DNA from: Persicaria tinctoria | Taxonomy: Eukaryota > Streptophyta > Magnoliopsida > Caryophyllales > Polygonaceae | DNA length: 64,000 nt | Assembly (NCBI GenBank): GCA_037127255.1 | Contig: JBANSL010000004.1 | Location: 87,378,627 to 87,442,626, forward strand | Direction: 5' to 3' | Shown here: in pieces, positions 50,466-62,518 of the stretch | Layout: each line of letters begins with the position of its first letter | Numbering within the stretch: the stretch's first letter is position 1 | Translations under genes and position numbers: made by a program | Notes under the pieces: generated by a model | What the model was told of the DNA's origin: nothing | The model's input: the letters and a program-made list of their open reading frames with translations, nothing else | Database searches by the model: none

Positions 50466-50692
50466 CTCCATCAGTTTCATAATAAATGTTGTTTGTCTTT
50501 GAGTGCACACTTTTTAAGGAAATAAAAACTCTATAAAATATTAATTTTTTAAATAATTTAATATTTACTAGTAATAAGTACTCCGTATAACAATATAAAA
50601 AATTCATTAAAAACTTAATATTTTATAGAGTTTTTACATCGTTAAAATGCGTGCTGAATAGTAAAAAGATATTTATTTTGAAACGGATGGAG
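50466..50692. mobile_element. Stowaway-type MITE
   Basis: 227 bp; CTCCATCAGTTTCATA left, TTGAAACGGATGGAG right, TA on both sides; core ACTAGTAATAAGT and AAATGCGTGCTGAATAG. Confidence 0.82.
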
Positions 50693-50969
50693 TATTTGGT
50701 AACTGATTTTGAGGGATAGTGGGAACGTTTTTCTCACCCACTTTTAGTTCCCTTAAAACCGGTCTTCAATTTTCCAAAAGACACAGACGTCTTCATCTTC
50801 TTCCTTTGCAGAAAAGCGTTCCGAGTCCTTGTTGATTTCATCTCTTTGATTGCGAGTGCACGCTTTTGAAGGACGTTGTGTAACCTTGGAGGGGTGATGT
50901 CAAGTGCCGACTTGCACCTCCAGCCGGGGCGAAATCACTTCTAAAGCGGTGGGTTCGAATATATACCAC

Positions 50970-51331
50970 ACCACAACTACAACAGTTGAAAGAGCCTTCT
51001 CTGCAATGAGTTTTGTAAAGACAGATTTGCATAACAACATGGGGGATGAATATCTAAATAATTCTTTGGCATGCTACATCGAAAGTGTTATTTTCGAGAG
51101 CATTGACAACGAAGCTATTCTGCAACAATTTCGGAACATGAAAACATGCAAGATGGCTTTACCTCCTCTACCGTCAAAGTGAACTTGTTTGTAGAATTGT
51201 AGCATTGAACTTATGTTTAAGTATCAAACTTGTTTTTATTATTGAACCTATTTATAACTGCAAGTTGAATTTATTAAATGCCTTTGTAATTTTTAGCCCC
51301 CCGCACAGCAGAAATCATTGATCCGCCACTG
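50970..51331 (+). pseudogene. hAT transposase C-terminal fragment and element 3' end
   Basis: Reads TTVERAFSAMSFVKTDLHN, NMGDEYLNNSLACYIES and ILQQFRNMKTCK, then stop at 51180-51182. This is the hAT dimerisation region (ERAFSAM...T.L.N.MGDE.L) of ZMYM1-like plant transposases. About 150 bases later ATCCGCCACTG at 51321-51331 looks like a hAT terminus (complement CAGTGGCGGAT). The 5' part of the element and the catalytic domain are missing. Confidence 0.72.
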
Positions 51332-51456
51332 ACAACATTTTGTGTCTTTAGATGAGTTTTTTCAATTTGATTTGATGTGTTCTTACTGCACCAGTATTCC
51401 TTTTATCCAATTTCATGTATGAATCTAACTCCATTGTCTATCTTTAATGGATTGTT

Positions 51457-51688
51457 TTTTTGTATGACGAGAAACCCACCTTTGGCGGTAAACCTCGAGC
51501 ACGTGACCCAGCCGGCAAGAGCCACATATCAGATAAACCGGCATGCGCCGACCGGCTCAACCCACTGGCATGGAGCAAGGTGAACCTTGGATGGAAATTC
51601 CAAGGAAAGGGGCGGAGGCAGGAATCGAACTCGGGACCTCCTTCCCACCTCCATTGCTCCACACCACTAGACCACCCTGACTGGGGCT
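51457..51688 (-). mobile_element. SINE, family A, near full length
   Basis: Minus strand: tRNA-like head with B box GAGTTCGATTCC, body including GGTTGAGCCGGTCGGCGCA, end GTCATAC plus A tail (seen as T). A 16-bp TSD lies at 51441-51456 and 51689-51704. Reference copy for the others here. Confidence 0.88.
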
Positions 51689-51756
51689 TCTTTAATGGAT
51701 TGTTACAGATAACCTTTCCTGCCAGTTCTATGTCTTGTTTCGGGTCATTGTGCAAG

Positions 51757-52133
51757 CAGAGGCGGATCTCTTAAAGCGCAAACCCAGTTGATGTTGGGTG
51801 AAATTTTTGTTTTTAAGCTTATACTTTTTTTTTTTGCTAGAGTAATTATTTTCTTTTTGGCCTTATTTTAATTAGACTCACTTGTAAATTTAAAAGTCTC
51901 CTATTTGTGCTTTTTATTTGTAATTAGAGTATTTCTTATAATATGGACCAAAAAAGAGTATTTCTTATAATAAATATTTTGTAACTCTTTTAATTGTCAA
52001 AATTTAAATCTATTTTATATTTTTGGTGAAAAACTATATAAGAATCATATTTTGGTCTGAAAAAAAATGGACCTCTTCACAATAAATAATTTTTCGCTCA
52101 CCTAACTTTAAAATATTAGATCCGCCACAGCGA
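51757..52133. mobile_element. hAT-type MITE
   Basis: Left end CAGAGGCGGATCTCTTAAAG; right end AATATTAGATCCGCCACAGCGA. TSD TGTGCAAG at 51749-51756 and 52134-52141 (8 bp). The right end has three extra bases. Contains a micro-insertion at 51944-51954. Confidence 0.72.
51926..51972 (+). repeat. Micro-insertion: TGGACC plus poly(A) between 18-bp direct repeats
   Basis: An 18-base perfect repeat (51926-51943 and 51955-51972) flanks TGGACCAAAAA. It lies inside the hAT MITE. Confidence 0.7.
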
Positions 52134-52394
52134 TGTGCAAGTGATTCAATTCAAGCTTGAGCAATTAATAATTAATCTTAAAAATGATGGGTATAAAATA
52201 TAAATGCCTTTTTCCCACATTTTAACGAAAAATCGAGATTGAATGATAAATTACTAAAACATCTGATTTAAAGAATGAATTTCTGCAATTTTTATTTGAA
52301 GGATTGTTTAATGAAAGTGCCACATTTAAGGTGTGATTTTTTATTTTTATTTTTATTTTTTTGCCATTTTTCCATTAATATATACTGGACAATA

Positions 52395-52629
52395 CTCCCT
52401 CCGTTCAACAAAACTTGTCGTTTACTATTCACGCATGCGTTTTTAGAATGATAAAAACTATATAAATTATTTATTTTTTTTAAATTTTTTTTAACAAGTT
52501 TTTACTTATTAATAATAACTACGAAATTGTTAAAAAAATTATTTAAAAATTCGATATTTTATATAGTTTTTAGCTCCTAAAAAAGCGTGCATGAATAGTA
52601 AAACGTCAAGTTTTGTTGAACGGAGGGAG
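52395..52629. mobile_element. Stowaway-type MITE
   Basis: 235 bp; CTCCCTCCGTTCAACAAAAC left and its complement right, TA on both sides; core ATTAATAATAACT, AAAGCGTGCATGAATAG. Confidence 0.88.
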
Positions 52630-53730
52630 TAGTGTTGTAAGTGGTTTTGGGATGATTGGGATTGTTGCACGTTTGCTTTAATGTACCACACACACGCATG
52701 CATATAATATAATAATGTTATCTCCTTGTTTAGATTTTCAAGTTCGTTGGGCCAAAAGTGACTCCAAAAGATTGGAATATATATTGCTCTTGATCATTTC
52801 TTTGCAAATACATAATACCATATACATGTTTGATGTTTCTCACTAGTGCTAATCATCAATGTGATGGAATTGTCAGCCATAATTTCAATTTTGTCAGCTT
52901 TTTTAAATTCATTTGAAATAATTTATTGTACATTTGAACTAATATTTATTTTTTATGCTCAACATGATTGTTTAAATAAGAAATTCCTAATTTTGTAATT
53001 AAAAACAAAGCCAATTTGTCATTATAAAATTTCAATGTTTGACCATGTTTTTTTTAATAACCGAATGGTATTCATATCGGATCAGGTATGTATGGATATA
53101 CCAAAAAATTAGATAAATCAATTGATAAACATACCATCCTAAAAAATATCCTACAAAATTGTCACTTTAGTTATGAGGACTACACAAGTATTAGAGCCCA
53201 CAAATATTTAATATGAAAAAGAAACATGTATTTATAAAAATATTACGTAGAAAATATTAAGACCGTCTCCAATATTTTCCTAAAATTTCTCCAAATAGAA
53301 AAATAAAATACATATTATTCAAATTATTTTACAATAGTTGAATAGAATTTTTTAATTTAATATTGTTACTATTTTTTTATACATGAAAATATTCAGAAAA
53401 TTAGACAAAACACTATCGTATCGTTTCAGAAGCCAACAGATTGACAGACCAGATAAAAAAAAAATTGTTACTAATTGTGCCCCTGCCGACAGGGTCACCT
53501 CCTCTGCCTCCCGTCGTCTTCTTAGACTCGTACGTAGTCAAAAAAAAATTGTTACTAATTAATTAATTAATCTATATAATATATATGTCATATAGTCATA
53601 TAAAGGTGTATTTTACAAAAAATACTCCCTAATATTTTAAATTTGTGGAAAATAAAAGAAGATCGAAAAGATGATTGCTTCCCTATAAAAAACGAAAAGG
53701 TTAAGGCTCCAACTCCAGCTTCACTCTTTG
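52630..53730. other. AT-rich spacer with a small poly(A) insertion
   Basis: No gene. At 53477-53548 a 63-base GC-richer piece ending CGTAGTC plus A9 is flanked by repeats of TTGTTACTAATT preceded by A runs, fitting a 5'-truncated retroposon. Confidence 0.5.
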
Positions 53731-54160
53731 ACTTACGGAACGATTTGTAAGTTCTCCTCTTTCACGCCTCTCGCTCTCGCTATCACGTTGCTTCAGCACC
53801 ACTCGATTCAAGTCAAATTATCATCCAGTAAGTCTCTTTTATCTCTGATCTTCGGCGAATCCGACTAGTTTTTATCATGGATTGATCGATTCGGTTCTCA
53901 ATTCCGTTTGTTTCACGGTGTGAATTAGCCGATTTTCGATCTCCCGTCCATGAAATCGGAAGCCGACTACGCTAGTGGAGAACGAGATTCGGCTCCGCCG
54001 GTTACTCGCCGGCATGAATCTGCCGGAGCACCAGCCGCCATTGCAGCGCGTAGCGAAATGACATCTTCGCCGTCTCCCGCAGCTTCGGATCGCGATGAGG
54101 CAAGTGTAACCGCTTTCTGTTTCATTCTCCTGTTTCGATTCTAAGTTACTCCGATTTCTC
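53731..54160 (+). CDS. Orphan candidate first exon, fate unclear
   Basis: CT-rich leader sequence (53750-53830) resembles a plant 5' UTR, with a possible leader donor CAGTAAGT near 53828. ATG 53950 opens MKSEADYASGERDSAPPVTR, a Ser/Ala/Pro-rich acidic N-terminus reading to DRDE. At about 54098 GAG is followed by GCAAGTGT, a good GC-type donor; otherwise the frame stops at 54144. No continuing exon was recognised in the next several kilobases. It could be a gene fragment carried by a transposon or the start of a gene with a very long intron. Confidence 0.35.
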
Positions 54161-55170
54161 TGCTTACTGCGTTTCATGTCTGAACTAAATTCACGCGGAA
54201 ACTGAATACTGGCCGGCGGCGTTGCTTCCGGGAGGGGATTAGTTATCTGTTTTATCATTATACATGAAGACAAAAATATCTTACATCATGAAAATATTTA
54301 TTTTTTTTACTTTTATTTTCTGGATTTGGTTGTTAATTAAGTTGATCAATGTTGTAAGATAGAATAGAAATAATTTTTTAAATATAAATATATACCAATA
54401 AATGAATAAAATAAATAGGCTTATTAATTTATCTTATAATCCGTATATGATATTTTTAATAATGTAATGATTTTTTTGATATGAATGAAATAGGAAGACC
54501 CTACCAATTCGCACGCTTGTATGTAAATTGAATGGAAATCCGTCATAATAAGCTTTGATTATGGATAAGTAGAAGTATTATTCTTTTTCCTCCATTTACT
54601 TTTTACATTATTTTAAATTTTAAATGGTATTTACATTATTTTTTTTCCTTTGATAAATATAGTAAAAAGTCATCTTTTGGTCACTTTAGGACTTAAAATT
54701 TGGTTAGGTGCTAAAAGGGTCCGAGTATCGTCTCTTTTACGGCATGCGTTCTTTTTAAAGGTTGGAATGACTAATGGATTTGCCTCAATCATATACACTA
54801 TATATATAACATCCATCCATTTGTACGTGTTCTACTAAATAGAATATCAAAATCCGACGAATGAATCATATGTCCAAAAATTGAAAAAGATACCCTATTA
54901 AATATAGCATTGACTGTCGTTGAGAAAGCAATTTTTCGGAAGAGCTAAAATAATCTAATTTTGAGAAAATTTTCCCAATCAATATTCTTATTCTATACCC
55001 AAAAATCGTAACTTATTGTAAGCGTGAGAATACGATCTACATGTTAAAATTGAGATTCCTATTTGACCTAGGGAAAAAAATGAAATTGAGATTCTCATTG
55101 TTCATAAAAAAAAATCGAGTTAAGAATTGATGTTTTAAGTAGATTTCTTTATTTTTTCGGATTAAAAAAT
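54161..55170. other. AT-rich spacer
   Basis: No coding domain. Contains the micro-insertion at 55047-55094. Confidence 0.4.
55047..55094 (+). repeat. Micro-insertion: 24 bp between 12-bp direct repeats
   Basis: AAATTGAGATTC at 55047-55058 is repeated at 55083-55094; the insert CTATTTGACCTAGGG is followed by A7 and TG. Confidence 0.5.
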
Positions 55171-55276
55171 GTTTTTTTTTTATTTGGGTTAACGAGAGTA
55201 ACTCACTTTGGAGGTAAATTCTGGACACATGATCCAGTCGGTTAGAACCATGCGTCAGGTAAATTGATTAAACTCA
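55171..55276 (-). mobile_element. Diverged SINE, family A, 5' truncated
   Basis: Minus strand shows TGGATCATGTGTCCAGAATT and CTCCAAAGTGAGTTACTC, matching the 3' part of family A with many changes, then an A tail (T10 at 55171-55180). Confidence 0.6.
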
Positions 55277-55346
55277 ATAATAATAGCTAAGAGAACACTT
55301 ATTATTTCACCAAGAGAAAGGAAGAGGCAAGTTTTATTATTGAATT

Positions 55347-55531
55347 ACCAATCACAAGTTGGTGTAGTGGTTGTGGGGTTACATCCTATGCCAAGAGGTT
55401 CGAAATTCGAATCCCCTTGGAAACATGGAGTTGCTTGTGAGTGGGAGGGTCAACCCCTTAAATGGGTCATACAGTACCCGATCCAGATGTAGAGCGACTG
55501 AGTCGATCGAACTGGACTAAGATAAAAAAAA
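55347..55531 (+). mobile_element. tRNA-derived SINE, family B
   Basis: A box region TTGGTGTAGTGGTTGTGG and B box GGTTCGAAATTCGAATCCCC, ending ACTAAGAT plus A10. Perfect 18-bp TSD (55329-55346 and 55532-55549). Confidence 0.85.
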
Positions 55532-55841
55532 AAGTTTTATTATTGAATTTAAGAAAGGTAGAATTATTGTTACGTATATCATAAAACAATAGGCTATGAA
55601 TGCTTATTTTTTAATCGAATATAAAATCCGAATAAAGAGGTCCACATATTGTCAACATTTCAACTATGGCCCAATTGGGGTCCATAGATGTTTCCAAGCA
55701 CTAAAAGATGGTATAAGAAGGTATGATATGTGATTATCATTCCCTCATGGGAATGTATTACGGAGTATTTAGAATAATAAAGATGCAGTGTTTTTTTTAG
55801 TTTACCAAAACTGCCACTTTATTTATTTTTAATCATAAAAA

Positions 55842-57298
55842 TCAATATATAATACTAAAACAGAGGCGTGGAAATCCTACGTGGCGGGCTCTGGTGCGAT
55901 TCGCTCACGTGTCGTTCTCTGGCGCAATTTGGACCGGGTTTTTGCCACGTCAATTAATGATGAGCCAGTAAATTTAAGCCACGTTAGACGATAACCTTAT
56001 CTATTTATACACATGTCATCCTATGTATCTATTTTAATTAAAGATTAAATTTAATTTTTAATATAAATATTCAATATCATATATCTTAAGCGGTTACAAA
56101 ATCTATTATTCTTAATATAAATATTCAACTTTATATTTTAGTTATTACAAAATCTATCATTTTAATATAAATATTTGATTTTATATCTTAATTAGTTACG
56201 TAAAAAATCTAGCTATTATTTTTTTATAGTTAGCTTAAAAACAAACTACGTAAGATAATTTTTAAAAACAAACTATTTGACTTCATATCTTAATTTACTT
56301 TTAAGCCAACATCTCGGTTCATGAATTGATTGATCTTCTGCTCAAAAAAAATAAAAATTGATTGATCTTAATTTACTTTTAACCGTAGCATATACAAATA
56401 TTTATCCTTTTCATATACGCTAATAGATGTTGATCAAATTTGCTATGCTTTTTTATTAACCGTAATTTGATCTTCATAATATATATTTTTTTCCAACAAT
56501 AACTAACCATCGGCTCAATTTGTTTAAAAAAAATGGCCATATTCAACAATTAATGCTCCACGATATATTTATTTAAAAAAAATCAAACCATAATTTGATC
56601 TTCATTATATTTTTTTCTCCAATTAATATATGAAGTTAGTATTTCGATTAAAAATGAATATATATTTTCATGATAAAATTTTATTTTATCTTAAACAATC
56701 ACATTAAAAAATATAAATAATTCAAATCAATAAACATTTTCTTTAACAAATAATTAATTTATAAACCATATTTATGAAAATATTGCTCATGTACCAATTA
56801 ATTTATAAACCAAATTTACACGAATATTAGATCCATTATAATTTATACATATTTCTTTGTTAAAAATAATTTTATTTTATGAAAAAAAATTAAGAAAAGA
56901 ATAATGAAATTACATCATACAAATTTGAAATTCAATGCCGGACCTATAGATTAAATTTTACCATTAAGTATTCATATATATATATATATATATGTATATA
57001 ATCAACCATTGAATATAATTATATCTTTATTTTTCTATAGCAATAATTTAATTTTATAGATGTATGTGATATTAAAGTGTATTTGTATATATATAAGAGA
57101 AAGTATGTATTTTATAATAGTTTAGCGATTAAAGTCAGTCGTTCAAAAAATTATCACCAATAATAAATTGATAATAAATAGGAAATTATAAAGTCAAAAA
57201 ATAATATTTTATACAATTTTTATAATCTTACACAATTTGTAGATAAATCATATAAGTCATATAAAAACAACCGCGAAGATCGCGGGTAATAAAACTAG
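55842..57298 (+). mobile_element. Non-autonomous Helitron
   Basis: Begins TCAATATATAATACTAAAAC and ends with a hairpin CCGCGA-AGA-TCGCGG at 57271-57285, then GTAATAAAA and CTAG at 57295-57298. Inserted between A and T with no TSD. All are plant Helitron features. 1,457 bp, AT-rich, no Rep/helicase ORF. Confidence 0.85.
56324..56369 (+). repeat. Micro-insertion: CTGCTC plus A-rich tail between 14-bp direct repeats
   Basis: AATTGATTGATCTT at 56324-56337 and 56356-56369 flanks CTGCTCAAAAAAAATAAA. It lies inside the Helitron. Confidence 0.62.
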
Positions 57299-57507
57299 TT
57301 AACATATATGAGTATATGACTACTCTCTTCTCCTAATGTTTTATAGTTATGGTTTTGGACCTTGTAATTTACGTAGTATAAAGTATTCTTTTCAACTAAA
57401 CCCATATCAAAATCTTATGACTTTTTATTATATTAATAATGATTTATTCATTATCTATTTTTAATTTTTAATTTTTTGACCCACTGAATATGGTGTTAAA
57501 TTTCCTT
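57299..57507. other. AT-rich spacer
   Basis: Nothing recognised. Confidence 0.4.
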
Positions 57508-57564
57508 ACCTATTATTGCTCTCTCTTTTTTTTTTTTGGTCAACACCTATTATTGATCTCTCTT
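57508..57564 (-). repeat. Micro-insertion: poly(T) plus GGTCAAC between 20-bp direct repeats
   Basis: The 20-base repeat at 57508-57527 and 57545-57564 (one mismatch) flanks 17 bases reading, on the minus strand, GTTGACC plus A10. Confidence 0.68.
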
Positions 57565-57729
57565 GTATCCCACATGTTAGTCAGATTCAAACCACTCAAT
57601 TACGCAATCCAGTTGATAATTTATTATTATTTGATTGTCTGACCCAATTGGCCGGCAATGTGCGTCAAGCTATTTGGCCCAATTTGAGGATTCTTAATCT
57701 ACAATAGGTTTCTAAAGAATTTTCTAAAT

Positions 57730-57830
57730 AACCTTAAATAACACTCTTTCTGATCGGAAATAAACGATATTAATCTTATTTATTTTAATTAATTTTTTTC
57801 ATAATTTAATACTTATTAGTAGAGGGAGTA
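57730..57830. repeat. Partial Stowaway-like fragment
   Basis: AATACTTATTAGTAGAGGGAGTAC with upstream ATTAATTTTTTTCAT resembles half of the Stowaway MITEs above; one end and the central palindrome are lost. Confidence 0.45.
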
Positions 57831-57989
57831 CTAAAAAGGTAAAATTTTACAATAGAAAATGACACTTGAAATAATAAGAGAGAGTGGAAAAAAAAAATCA
57901 AATTGAAACAAAGATATGTCATTACGAAAGGAGATTCTCATTCTCATACTAAAATCATGAAGTTTAGATTGTGGTTAATTAAGATGACG

Positions 57990-58241
57990 TTAATTAAGAT
58001 GGAGACCTCTTGCCCTAATGGTAAGAGTGAGGTGCTTCCTTATGCCTCACTACCATGAGGTCAAGGGTTCAAATCCCATTAGGAGCAATTTGTGCTTGAG
58101 TGGGTACTGAGTGGGTACGCATGCATTGGGTTACCTTGACATGTGTTGTCGCTTGGCTTATCAGACTCGAGTGCTTTGCAGGCTAGTGCTCGGCCCGTGG
58201 ATGACTAGTCGATAACCTCGGAACCTCCACGTCATAAAAAA
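57990..58241 (+). mobile_element. tRNA-derived SINE, family C
   Basis: Head with A box CCCTAATGGTAAGAGTGAGG and B box GGTTCAAATCCC, then a body ending CCACGTCAT plus A9. No clean TSD found; the short ATTAAGATG duplication at 57977-58001 may be involved. Confidence 0.75.
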
Positions 58242-59700
58242 AAAGGGTGTCACTATATACACTAATCCGGATTTGCACGTGCTTAAGGACGTGGGGATTT
58301 GCGGTGTATATAGCCGAAACGAAAAAAAAAAAAATGGAGGAGTTTATTTATTCTATTCTGTTATTCTGTTATGCTCACGCGCATGCGAATGAGAACAAAG
58401 TCATCACTACGAATACCATCGTCCCCTCAAAAAACAAAACAAAGCAAAAGGTCGTCAAAACGCCATAGGAAATGGTTGATTAGTAAAATTAGTATAAAAT
58501 GAGAACAAAGTCTTCCTTTTTTTTTTTTTTTTTTTTTTGAGGAACTCTATCTTTGTCTCTAATCGTGGTTAATTTGCAAAAAAAAAAAAAAAAAATGGTT
58601 GCAAACTTCAATGACCATTAATTCATTAAAAAAAACTAACCAAGTGAGGTATTTTATTATCATATTATTTATATTGTGTTTAATAATTATAATATCTATA
58701 TCTATATCTATCTATCTACAACAAATCTTAAACCAAAAATAAAAAATAAAAAATCTTAATTAAGCTATAAGAATTTTGGGTAATGTGTCAAAACCACTCT
58801 CATTTTATTTAGGAAGTTTGGCCAAAAAAATTTCAAATTTTTTTAAATACAATTATATTTATTGATCATAATTATTAACGGTCTTTCTAAGGGCATAGAA
58901 TAAGAACCTAAATTAGGAGTCATGAGACATTAAAAATGTAATATAAAAAATTTATAATTCTCACTTAAATCTTAATTTTAAACAAATAAACTCTTTATAT
59001 ACTTTACTGTATATTTTATGTATCATCATTTTTATAATAATCTATACGAATAAAATCTATCAAAATTTATTGATTTCCAAAATAGTTATATACAATTTAT
59101 ATCTATATTATAATATCATATTAGAGTTACTTAATTTAAAGCTACGTATAAATCAAATCAAATCTATTAAACTTTTTTTCAATGTTTTTGTTTTATTTTA
59201 CTCTAAAATGTGTTACACTAGCACTATTTTATCAAAATTATATATATAAAAAATATACTAGTGTGGATTATATCTAATAAGATTTACCTTGATTAGATTA
59301 TTCCATTTACTAAGAAAATAATAATTAGATTATATAAATGTTCATTACATCACAATTAGAATAGAATAATTTTTCAATTAATAATGTATTAATTAAAATA
59401 ACATAACATTTTTTTTTTGATATTTTATAGATTATATTTAATTATATTTATCTTATATTAAAATATTATAAAGATACAAATAGTGAAAATATAAATAATT
59501 TTATCTTACATCTGTATTTTATATCTTAAATCTTGTGCATTTTATCGGTTTGTTTGCATTCTTTTTCTGGCTTTCTGGTGTATGTTAGACAATTTTTCTA
59601 CCGACTTGTCATCAATAGGATTCTGAACTCGAATCCTTACTCAATTAAAAAAAATCTCATTTTATCATAAAAATATATATTAGGTGTGATAATGCTCCAA
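58242..59700. other. AT-rich spacer with homopolymer runs
   Basis: Includes T22 near 58518-58540 and A17 near 58579. No gene or delimited repeat recognised. Confidence 0.45.
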
Positions 59701-60180
59701 TAATGTTGCAATTGGGAATAGTTTGATAACCCCCTCCATCGCCTTCCCCCCTTTCGGTTTGACATTTTCCTATTTTTGGTTCCATCTTCAACGCAAAGAT
59801 GAGGAGCCCCAGTTGAACTCGATCTCCTGCTGGATTTATCCAATCCCTTCTCATGGTTTGAAATTCCCTCTAATCGATCTGTGTTATCCTTCATGTTTTC
59901 ACGCATTCAATTCAATTTCCTCCCAACCATCTGCAAAAAGAGTCCAGCGATTTATTTCAAAAAAAAAAAAAAAAAAAAAAGAGTCCAGCGATTTTTAGTT
60001 CCTGAATTTGTTCATCCCTTCCACTAAATCCCCCATTGTAATTTCATCTTTGTTTCTTGTTTCAAACTTTCCGATTCGGTCAACTGTTGATCTGTGGTGA
60101 ATAAAATCAACGCTTCTCTGATATGGTATGTGATTTTGCAGAAATTGGGAGGCGCTGCTAACAACCAAGCTTCAATCGAA
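59700..60180 (+). promoter_or_regulatory. 5' UTR region and leader intron of the polyamine-transporter-like gene
   Basis: CT-rich leader around 59730-59860 ends at TCATG before GTTTGA (about 59860), a possible donor. The acceptor TTTTGCAG ends at 60141, followed by a 39-base leader to the ATG. A leader intron is inferred, not proven. Confidence 0.45.
59939..59994 (+). repeat. Micro-insertion: ATTTC plus poly(A) between 15-bp direct repeats
   Basis: AGAGTCCAGCGATTT at 59939-59953 and 59980-59994 flanks ATTTC and 21 A residues. It lies in the inferred leader intron of the transporter gene. Confidence 0.75.
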
Positions 60181-61605
60181 ATGGGGGGATTGGCAAACTA
60201 CGTCGGCCTAAATGATGAAGAATCATCATCATCACCGAGGCCTAATGAAAAGCTGAAGAAGGTCTCATTACTGCCACTCGTTTTCCTCATCTTCTATGAG
60301 GTCTCCGGTGGACCATTCGGAATCGAAGACAGTGTTGGTGCAGCTGGCCCTCTTCTTGCCATTTTAGGGTTCATAGTGTTTCCATTCATATGGTCTGTTC
60401 CTGAGGCGCTGATCACTGCAGAGATGGGAACAATGTTCCCTGAAAATGGAGGTTATGTGGTTTGGGTATCGTCTGCTTTGGGCGAGTATTGGGGCTTCCA
60501 GCAAGGCTGGATGAAGTGGCTTAGCGGAGTTATCGACAATGCACTTTATCCAGTCCTCTTTCTCGACTACCTGAAGTCCGCTGTCCCCGCTTTGAGCCAT
60601 GGTTACCCAAGGGTTTTATCAGTGCTGTCTCTTACTGCAGTCCTCACATTCTTGAATTATAGGGGCATGACCATTGTAGGATGGGTTGCTGTTATATTGG
60701 GAGTGTGTTCCATCCTTCCTTTTGCGGTTATGACATTGATTTCAATCCCTAAATTGGAGCCATCTAGGTGGTTGGTTGTTAACATACATGGGGTTGATTG
60801 GGGTTTGTATCTGAACACACTCTTTTGGAACCTAAACTACTGGGATTCAGTTAGTACTCTGACCGGGGAGGTGGAGAACCCGACTAAGACGCTTCCTAAG
60901 GCGCTATTTTCTGCAATGATCTTTGTTGTGTGTGCATACCTGTTTCCTCTACTGGCTGGCACTGGTGCTATCCCATTGAACCAGTCACTTTGGAGTGATG
61001 GATACTTTTCTGATGTCGCGAAACTCATTGGTGGAGTGTGGTTGAGCTGGTGGATCCAAGGGGCTGCTGCAGTTGCCAATATGGGAATGTTTGTGACTGA
61101 GATGAGTAGTGACTCATTCCAGCTTTTGGGCATGGCAGAGAGGGGGATGCTCCCTGCATTCTTCGGAAAGAGGTCCCGCCATGGGACTCCTCTTGTCGGG
61201 ATTTTGTTCTCAGCATCTGGTGTGATCCTTCTTTCTTGGCTAAGCTTTGATGAGATCATTGCTGCAGAGAACTTCTTGTACTGCTTTGGGATGATCTTCG
61301 AGTTCGTAGCTTTTGTGGTGATGAGGATCAAGCAACCGAATGCACCACGCCCTTACAAGATCCCTGTTGGGACTGTTGGAGCCATTATGATGTGCATTCC
61401 TCCGACTATTCTTATCTGCGTAGTCCTGGCTCTTTCTTCTGTCAAAGTCCTGGTGGTGAGCCTTTTCTTCGTCGTGGTTGGGCTTGTGCTACAACCCGCT
61501 CTCAAGCTCGCTGAGAGGAAGAATTGGCTCAAGTTTTCGGTGAGTTCTGCCCTCCCTGACCTTGCAAATGTTTCCCCTGATGACTCTGAGCCCATGGTGG
61601 CATAG
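60181..61605 (+). CDS. Polyamine-transporter-like APC permease (PUT/LAT type)
   Basis: Probable H+-coupled polyamine uptake transporter of the amino acid-polyamine-organocation superfamily. Single coding exon, 474 residues; plant PUT proteins are usually about 480-500. After an acidic N-terminus the first helix region has the family signature [15 protein letters not shown] (about residues 39-53). Then come [56 protein letters not shown] and [10 protein letters not shown], all typical of plant PUT/RMV1-like proteins. About 12 hydrophobic segments are visible. Start: ATG 60181 lies just after the acceptor at 60141; an in-frame ATG at 60094 would fall in the intron. Convergent with the kinase gene. 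Subtype (PUT1-5) not assigned. Confidence 0.93.
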   Translation: MGGLANYVGLNDEESSSSPRPNEKLKKVSLLPLVFLIFYEVSGGPFGIEDSVGAAGPLLAILGFIVFPFIWSVPEALITAEMGTMFPENGGYVVWVSSALGEYWGFQQGWMKWLSGVIDNALYPVLFLDYLKSAVPALSHGYPRVLSVLSLTAVLTFLNYRGMTIVGWVAVILGVCSILPFAVMTLISIPKLEPSRWLVVNIHGVDWGLYLNTLFWNLNYWDSVSTLTGEVENPTKTLPKALFSAMIFVVCAYLFPLLAGTGAIPLNQSLWSDGYFSDVAKLIGGVWLSWWIQGAAAVANMGMFVTEMSSDSFQLLGMAERGMLPAFFGKRSRHGTPLVGILFSASGVILLSWLSFDEIIAAENFLYCFGMIFEFVAFVVMRIKQPNAPRPYKIPVGTVGAIMMCIPPTILICVVLALSSVKVLVVSLFFVVVGLVLQPALKLAERKNWLKFSVSSALPDLANVSPDDSEPMVA

Positions 61606-62518
61606 ATTGTTCCGAAATCATGTGGATCAAGCTTAAGTTAACGAAGGCATTGCGTATTTGCTGGTGCTAGCATATGTGTATCAGCTATTCGGAATTTGAG
61701 AATATTCGGCTGTATCATAGAATTCGTAAACCATTGGTTAAGCAGATCATTGGGATAGTGTAGAGGACTCACCGGACACGAGCTAGATTGCCTTCCTCAC
61801 ACATGTTGTGCTTTCACAGATGCTTTAACAGGTACACATCAACTGAAGCATATCATGGTATCCTCACTGTTGTCGTCGGATTGACATGTAATCCTTAGAT
61901 ATGGCTGTGTATATATATAGTTCCTCTTACTGAATGTGAATTTGTCAATCCTTTTTACACTTTGGACTTCAATACAACTGGCAATCTCTAGATGCTTAGC
62001 TTAATTCTGTAAGTTTACTGTCAAGCAATAAGCATCTTGTGGACAGCTGACATTGTTCTTGGGGTCTCTTGATTGCTTACTAGTTAACTGTTTTTCAGCT
62101 GTGTGTGATGTTCATATCATATCTACTCTGTGCAATAAGGTGTCCATCTCCTACTTGATTCCGACGTCTACTTGATTGTGTTGCAAGTGAGATTCAAGGA
62201 TAAAAAACGCGATGAATTAACATATGGTTGTGATGTAATTGATCTGTTTACATCTAACTGTGACATCAACTTGATATTGCCACTTGAAACTGTACAAATC
62301 AACTACATAATATACCCTAAGGAATTGGACAAATTGATGCAAAAAACACAATTTTTGGACCTTTGATCACCCTCCTCCCAATAAGATTTGACCTTGCAAA
62401 ATCCACTCTGGAGTCCCAAGCTCTCATCAATGGAGGCCTTATATGAATATATAATCTACAATCAAACAATTGAAAGAATAAATTTATAATACAGCTACAC
62501 AGCCATTGAATTTGGCCT
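61606..62518. other. Convergent 3' UTRs of the transporter and kinase genes
   Basis: About 0.9 kb between two stop codons. Moderately AT-rich, no ORF of note. A short TGTATATATATAG stretch lies near 61907. Confidence 0.5.

Noticed and set aside
60094..60180. In-frame extension of the transporter to ATG 60094
   Set aside because: The extension crosses a good acceptor (TTTTGCAG at 60141), so its first part is probably intron.
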